Position numbers and translations under genes: made by a program. The notes under the pieces are model-generated. The model saw only the letters and a list, made by a program, of their open reading frames with translations. It was not told the origin of the DNA and did not search any database. 9,976 nt of DNA. Source: Pseudomonadota bacterium. Lineage in GTDB: Bacteria > Pseudomonadota > Alphaproteobacteria > JAKJEU01. Below, piece after piece: positions 5,982 to 9,976 of this stretch (its first letter is position 1; each line of letters starts with the position of its first letter). The stretch is taken from NCBI GenBank assembly GCA_022705265.1, contig JAKJEU010000038.1:1-9976 (forward strand). The letters are read 5' to 3'.

Positions 5982-7661
5982 ATGTTAAGTAAATTGAAAA
6001 TATCTTACCGTTTATACTTAATGGCTGTATTTATGTTTGTAGTGCTTATGTCTATATCATTTTATGTAGCTAATCATACTTATGAGAATCTTATATCATC
6101 AAGAATGACTAAGACAAAAAATTTAGTTGAGACTGCAATCTCTATCATTAAGTCTTATGATAATATGGCAAAAGAAGGTAAAATAACAGTTGAAGAGGCT
6201 AAAAGATTAGCTTCAGAAAATGTTAAACTTATGAGATATGATGGCGACAATTATTTTTGGATTTATGATTATAATGGTAATTTAGTTATGCATCCATTTC
6301 GTCAAAATCAAACAGGAAAAAGTATGTTGGATACAAAAGATGAAGATGGAATGTTTATTTATCCAGCTTTTATCTCAGAAATAAAAAAAGGTGGTGGTTT
6401 TACAAATTATGCGGGAAAACTTCCTGGTACTTCAACAAGGGCTTTAAAGCTTGCGTATTCAGAAGGATATGATACTTGGCAATGGGGTGTTTCCACAGGA
6501 ATTTATATTAATGAAGTTGAAGAATTATACAAACAAAAATTAGAAGAATTGTCTTTTATGGGATTTTTAATTTTTCTTGTAACTATGGTTGGATTGGCTT
6601 TTATAAGCAGAAGTATAACGAAACCTTTAAGTGAAATTTCTTATAAAATGGATAAGATTGCTCATGGAGATTTACAAACAGAAATTGGTTATGAAAAAGA
6701 TAATACAGAAATCGGATTGCTTGCAAATTCTTTGCGAATCTTTCGAAACAATATAATTGAAAGAAACAAGTTTGAAGAACAAGAAAAAGAAGAGCTTAAA
6801 TTAAAAGAAGAAAGAGCTAAAAAGGTTGATAAAATAACTTCGGAATTTGATGAACAAGTAAAAAAGATGATTAATACTGTTTATTCAGAGGTAAGTGATG
6901 TTAGGTCTATTTCAAATAATATGTCAAATATTGCCATAAAAACAAATAATCAGGCTTCACAAGTTGCTGCTGCGTCTGAGGAAACTACGGTAAATGTAAG
7001 TACGGTTGCCTCTGCGGCATCTCAGCTTTCAAGTTCTATTGACGAGATTGCAAGACAGGTTGAAATCGCAACCCAAGTAGCAGCAGCAGCCTCAGAAGAA
7101 GCCGTAAGAACAAGAGGTATTTTTGAAAATTTAAATGAATCATCAAAGAAAATTGGTGAGGTTATAAATCTTATTAATGATATTGCTGATCAAACTAATT
7201 TGCTTGCTTTAAATGCAACAATTGAAGCAGCAAGAGCAGGAGAAGCAGGTAAAGGTTTTGCGGTTGTTGCTAATGAAGTTAAAAATCTTGCAAATCAAAC
7301 TGCAAAAGCAACAGAAGAAATTTCGGAACAAATTGCTTCTTCACAAGCAAATACAAAAGATGCATTGAGTGCTATACAATCAATTAATTCGATTATTAAC
7401 GAAATATCACAAGTTATTTCTACGGTCGTTTCTGCGGTCAAGGAACAAGATGTGGCAACCAAAGAAATTGCCGAAAACATTTCCCAAGCATCAGCAGGAA
7501 CAAAAGAAGTTTCAGTTAATATTGTTACTGTATCAAGCCTTGTAAATGAGACGGGAAGTTCTGCTTCTCAGGTTTTAAGAGCTACGGATATCTTGGCAAA
7601 AAATACCGAAGAACTTAAAAAGAAAATTGATAATTTTTTAAACGATGTTAAAAATGTATAA
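5982..7661 (+). CDS. Methyl-accepting chemotaxis protein with periplasmic sCache domain
   Basis: This 559-residue inner-membrane chemoreceptor would sense small molecules outside the cytoplasm and control the CheA kinase. Order of parts: TM1 at about 10-30; periplasmic domain at 35-185 resembling sCache_2, with DNYFWIYD (89-96), a MHP (103-105) and a W-WGVSTGIY segment (166-175); TM2 at about 190-208; HAMP at 209-262, with the usual P215 after TM2; then a long coiled coil at 265-555. The signalling hairpin tip is at about 393-433 and includes [20 protein letters not shown] and [11 protein letters not shown], which are fully conserved. The protein ends in FLNDVKNV and lacks the NWETF-type pentapeptide that tethers CheR/CheB in some receptors. 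AAGGA (5970-5974) precedes the ATG by 7 bases. No che or flagellar genes are adjacent, as is usual for dispersed receptors. The ligand is unknown; sCache_2 domains often bind small organic acids. Confidence 0.94.
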   Translation: MLSKLKISYRLYLMAVFMFVVLMSISFYVANHTYENLISSRMTKTKNLVETAISIIKSYDNMAKEGKITVEEAKRLASENVKLMRYDGDNYFWIYDYNGNLVMHPFRQNQTGKSMLDTKDEDGMFIYPAFISEIKKGGGFTNYAGKLPGTSTRALKLAYSEGYDTWQWGVSTGIYINEVEELYKQKLEELSFMGFLIFLVTMVGLAFISRSITKPLSEISYKMDKIAHGDLQTEIGYEKDNTEIGLLANSLRIFRNNIIERNKFEEQEKEELKLKEERAKKVDKITSEFDEQVKKMINTVYSEVSDVRSISNNMSNIAIKTNNQASQVAAASEETTVNVSTVASAASQLSSSIDEIARQVEIATQVAAAASEEAVRTRGIFENLNESSKKIGEVINLINDIADQTNLLALNATIEAARAGEAGKGFAVVANEVKNLANQTAKATEEISEQIASSQANTKDALSAIQSINSIINEISQVISTVVSAVKEQDVATKEIAENISQASAGTKEVSVNIVTVSSLVNETGSSASQVLRATDILAKNTEELKKKIDNFLNDVKNV

Positions 7662-7674
7662 TTTTTGATTATAA

Positions 7675-7713
7675 AAAAAAGGATTGGAGCTCATAAAACT
7701 TCAATCCTTTTTT
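7675..7713. terminator. Bidirectional terminator between the chemoreceptor and YjiH-family genes
   Basis: AAAAAAGGATTG (7675-7686) pairs perfectly with CAATCCTTTTTT (7702-7713). Three more pairs, one of them G-U, extend the stem inward to 15 bp around a 9-base loop. The A tract on one side and T tract on the other make it functional on both strands. It lies 13 bases after the chemoreceptor stop and 8 bases after the stop of the convergent gene. Confidence 0.92.
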
Positions 7714-7721
7714 ATTATGTC

Positions 7722-9092
7722 TTAAAATATAATATGAGCAACACCGATAATAACAGGAAGAGTTATCAAAGTCCTTAATAAGAAGATTAAAAATAGCTCA
7801 AAAATGTTAACAGGAATTTTGCTTCCAAGCATTAAGGCTCCAATTTCTGACATATAAATAAGTTGAGTTACCGACATAGCGGCGATAACAAATCTCGTCA
7901 TTTCGCTTTGAATTAAAGCACCCATAACAGCAGGAATAAACATATCAGCAAAGCCAACAATAATTGTTTCTGATGCCATTTCTGCTTCTGGAAGATTCAT
8001 AAGTTCAAGGAAATGTTTAAAAGGATATCCAAGCACAGAAAAGAAGCTTGTATGTTCTGCGATTATCAAAGCAATAGTACCAATACCCATAACGATTGGA
8101 AGAATACCAAATACCATGTCAATTGCGTTTTTTGCACCTTCTTTGAATACTGATTTAAAAGAAGTTACAGATTTTGCTTTTATCAAGGCAAGATTTAAGC
8201 CGTATGAAAAAGAATTATATCCTTCTGGTATAAGGTCTGCGTCCTTTTTTCTTGCGCTTCCATCAATGAACAAATCCTTTTTATAAGATAATGGAGGAAG
8301 ACGAGGAACGATAATCGCAGCAACAAGTCCAGCAAGGCATACAGTTGCATAAAATGGAAAGAACAAATGTTCGACTTTTAATTGTGAAGCAATAACAAGT
8401 GAAAAAGTAATAGATACAGCAGAAAAAGTAGTCCCAACAATAGCAGCTTCTTTTTGAGTATAAAATTTTTCTTCATATTGCTTGCTTGTAAGTAATACCC
8501 CTACACTACCATCTCCAAGCCAGGAAGCAATACAATCAATCGCTGAACGGCCAGGAAGATTAAACAAAGGTCTCATAACCTTACTTAACAAAGTTCCAAA
8601 TAATTCTAATAATCCAAAATCAAGTAAAAAGGGAAGCAAAAAGCCAGCAAATATGAATACAGAAAATAAGGTCGGAATTAAATCTTTAAGAACTAAACCT
8701 CCTGTGTTGTCGCTTGAAACTTCAACTGGTCCAATTTTGTAAAAAGTCATAATTGCAAGTGCGCCACCAATAATCCTTACAACAAGCCAAAGAGCCGAAG
8801 GGTTGAAAAGATTTTTGAAAAAAGGTGATTTATTTAAAAATTTTGGTTTAAATATCGTTGCAATTAAAGAAGAAACGGCCATAAATGATATTATAAAAGT
8901 AACGATTTCGTTTATATAATTTTCTAATAGATATTTTAAGTTTTTTGCAAGTATTGCAACAGGTATAGTTACTTCGCCATGATATTGAACTGGGGCCATA
9001 AATATGAATAGCCCAATAAAAGAAGGAATAAGAAAAGTCCAGAAATCCTTGCTTTTAAACAAGCTTTTGTACGGTAAATTATTGTTTTTCAT
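7722..9092 (-). CDS. YjiH-family membrane protein with nucleoside-recognition (Gate) domain
   Basis: This 456-residue polytopic inner-membrane protein matches the YjiH family by eye. The N-terminal segment around FWTFLIPSFIGLF and the GEVTIPVAILA stretch (39-49) are characteristic. Hydrophobic segments are seen at about 18-34, 62-80, 100-118, 138-165, 218-235, 245-263, 325-345, 375-395, 400-422 and 430-454. A Gate-type region covers about 140-260, with SAIDCIASWLGDGSVGVLL (183-201) as its best-conserved part; a second similar half lies at 320-450. Family members are presumed transporters, but the substrate is not established, and the nucleoside label comes from the domain name. AGGAA lies 10 bases before the ATG. 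The gene is monocistronic, sharing a terminator with the convergent chemoreceptor gene. Confidence 0.82.
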   Translation of the reverse strand: MKNNNLPYKSLFKSKDFWTFLIPSFIGLFIFMAPVQYHGEVTIPVAILAKNLKYLLENYINEIVTFIISFMAVSSLIATIFKPKFLNKSPFFKNLFNPSALWLVVRIIGGALAIMTFYKIGPVEVSSDNTGGLVLKDLIPTLFSVFIFAGFLLPFLLDFGLLELFGTLLSKVMRPLFNLPGRSAIDCIASWLGDGSVGVLLTSKQYEEKFYTQKEAAIVGTTFSAVSITFSLVIASQLKVEHLFFPFYATVCLAGLVAAIIVPRLPPLSYKKDLFIDGSARKKDADLIPEGYNSFSYGLNLALIKAKSVTSFKSVFKEGAKNAIDMVFGILPIVMGIGTIALIIAEHTSFFSVLGYPFKHFLELMNLPEAEMASETIIVGFADMFIPAVMGALIQSEMTRFVIAAMSVTQLIYMSEIGALMLGSKIPVNIFELFLIFLLRTLITLPVIIGVAHIIF

Positions 9093-9300
9093 TATTTTGT
9101 ATTTCCTGATAATATTTTTTAAAATGATTTTTGATAAAAATTTAAAATAAAAAAATAACTTATTAATTCAATAAGCTAGTTCTTTATTAAATTCTATTAA
9201 TTAAATTGTTTGGTTTAATTAGAATAATTATATATCATTTGTTTTACAAAGTTAAGTTTTATTTTAAAAAAATAAGTATCAAAGTATTTAAGCAGTTATA
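9093..9300. other. A/T-rich intergenic gap with weak hairpins
   Basis: No gene is seen in these 208 bases. They are downstream of the methyltransferase and upstream of the YjiH-family gene, both on the - strand. A hairpin at 9192-9224 pairs TTCTA with TAGAA (5 bp) and ATTAAA with TTTAAT (6 bp), with a 3-base bulge and loop TTGTTTGG. No confident promoter could be assigned, because AT-rich sequence gives many weak matches. Confidence 0.5.
9147..9175 (-). terminator. Weak terminator-like hairpin after the methyltransferase gene
   Basis: On the - strand, CTTATT (9175-9170) and AATAAG (9164-9159) form a 6-bp stem with a 5-base loop, followed by TTATTTTTTTATT. The stem is short and poor in GC, and it lies about 125 bases after the stop codon, so it is only a candidate. 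Confidence 0.3.
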
Positions 9301-9918
9301 TTATTTTTTCATAAAAATTGTAAAATCATTTTTGCAATAATTATCAATTAATATTATCTCAGATTTAAAATTTTTCTTACAAAAATCAAATATTTCCGAT
9401 TTATCAGCATAAAAAAGACCGTTTTGTTTTTTGTCGCTCATTGAGCTTAAAAGATTAAATCCAACCCCGATTTTTGAATGTTCATAAAGATTAAAAATAT
9501 AATCCTTTATGATATCTTTCCATTCCTCATCATAACAATCAAGTTTAAGGTTAAAAGTACCACTTACAAAAGAATAATCGCACAAAGTTTTGACTTTATT
9601 ATTTAAAATAGTCGTTACATTTTCATGTCTTTGTTTAAAATCTTTTAAAATTTTGTATGAAATATCATAGCCGTAATAAGTTGTTGTATCATCAATGATG
9701 TTTTTTTCGATTAAAAAGTCATAAAAAGCTCCAAAACCACAACCAAAATCGTTTATCGAAAGATTTTCTTTTTTGGTGATTAAAGAGCTTAATATTTCAA
9801 ATCGTATTTTTTGAGCATTTTCTTCCGACCACATAACACCTTTTGCACAAGAACCGTGATAGTTAAATGCAAGCTCGTATCTTTTTGCTATGTTAATAAG
9901 TAAATCGTGTTCGTTAAT
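9301..9918 (-). CDS. Class I SAM-dependent methyltransferase, apparent ATT start
   Basis: The product is a Rossmann-fold methyltransferase. The SAM-binding motif I is INDFGCGFGAF and motif II ends in YGYDIS. Later segments SGTFNLKL, DEEWKDII, and GFNLLS with FYADKSEIFDFCKK match a family of about 200-220 residues found in various bacteria. The first ATG (9834) gives 177 residues but is internal: the frame stays open upstream to a TAA at 9921-9919 and encodes ELAFNYHGSCAKGVMWSEEN. That segment contains the HGxxxKGVxWxxEE pattern that family members carry before motif I. No ATG, GTG or TTG exists upstream in frame. The codon right after the TAA is ATT (9918-9916), and AGGAG (9930-9926) is 7 bases before it, so I place the start there, giving 205 residues. 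The substrate is unknown. A frameshift from an upstream ATG is the alternative explanation. Confidence 0.78.
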   Translation of the reverse strand: MNEHDLLINIAKRYELAFNYHGSCAKGVMWSEENAQKIRFEILSSLITKKENLSINDFGCGFGAFYDFLIEKNIIDDTTTYYGYDISYKILKDFKQRHENVTTILNNKVKTLCDYSFVSGTFNLKLDCYDEEWKDIIKDYIFNLYEHSKIGVGFNLLSSMSDKKQNGLFYADKSEIFDFCKKNFKSEIILIDNYCKNDFTIFMKK

Positions 9919-9925
9919 TTAATTG

Positions 9926-9930
9926 CTCCT
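9926..9930 (-). promoter_or_regulatory. Shine-Dalgarno site deciding the methyltransferase start
   Basis: AGGAG on the - strand lies 7 bases before the in-frame ATT at 9918-9916. No comparable site precedes the internal ATG at 9834, where the upstream bases read CAAAAGGTGTT within conserved coding sequence. Confidence 0.6.
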
Positions 9931-9942
9931 AAAAACATAATT

Positions 9943-9976
9943 CTAAGCAGAAGCGTCAGTTATTACATCTTCTTTT
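9943..9976 (-). CDS. Possible C-terminal end of an upstream gene, cut by window edge
   Basis: One - strand frame enters from the window edge and reads KEDVITDASA followed by TAG at 9945-9943. The other two - strand frames close within about 20 bases. The stop would be 24 bases before the methyltransferase start, a typical operon spacing. Ten residues are too few to identify a product or to be sure the frame is coding. Confidence 0.3.
   Translation of the reverse strand, partial: KEDVITDASA

Noticed and set aside
7295..7480. A 61-codon - strand frame inside the chemoreceptor
   Set aside because: It is the antisense shadow of the conserved MCP signalling domain.
8482..8742. An 86-codon + strand frame inside the YjiH-family gene
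   Set aside because: It is antisense to the conserved Gate region, with no ribosome site or recognisable domain.
9888..9938. A 16-residue leader peptide (ATG at 9938 on the - strand) overlapping the methyltransferase start
   Set aside because: It has no ribosome site of its own and no regulatory codon bias; its only relevance is as a possible frameshift partner of the methyltransferase.

Overview
The window is AT-rich chromosomal DNA from a Gram-negative bacterium, most likely an alphaproteobacterium with a reduced-GC genome of the host-associated or uncultured kind. This rests on the leuB-asd gene order, which is common in Alphaproteobacteria, on the FabG and CspA sequences, on Sec signal peptides, and on a Cache-type chemoreceptor. 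The taxonomic call is inference from gene content only. No tRNA, rRNA, CRISPR array, integrase or insertion sequence is visible.

Layout, left to right. (1) Positions 1-820: the 3' part of fabG on the + strand, cut by the window edge and closed by a strong terminator, followed by a second terminator serving the convergent gene cspA. (2) 823-1297: cspA on the - strand with an AT-rich upstream region holding two mutually exclusive hairpins, then a 91-base element bounded by a 16-bp perfect inverted repeat. (3) 1298-5267: a compact four-gene - strand operon, leuB > asd > CE4-type deacetylase > secreted protein of unknown function. asd and the deacetylase overlap by ATGA. (4) 5268-5348: a short divergent promoter region. 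(5) 5349-7661: two + strand genes, a small secreted PepSY-like protein starting with GTG and a membrane chemoreceptor (sCache-HAMP-MCP). (6) 7675-7713: a symmetrical terminator shared by the chemoreceptor and the convergent YjiH-family membrane protein (7722-9092, -). (7) 9093-9300: an A+T-rich gap with weak hairpins. (8) 9301-9918: a class I SAM-dependent methyltransferase on the - strand whose conserved N-terminus extends 28 codons upstream of the first ATG and appears to begin at an ATT codon behind a good Shine-Dalgarno. (9) 9943-9976: possibly the tail of the next gene upstream.

How the genes work together: leuB (leucine synthesis) and asd (aspartate-semialdehyde for lysine/diaminopimelate, threonine and methionine) are core amino-acid genes. 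The deacetylase and secreted protein behind them look like passengers expressed from the same promoter, possibly linked to the cell envelope. fabG and cspA are housekeeping genes. The chemoreceptor, the YjiH-type protein and the methyltransferase are independent units. I found no clear multi-gene novel system. The items most worth a second look are the apparent ATT start of the methyltransferase, the leaderless deacetylase coupled to asd, and the structured elements around cspA.
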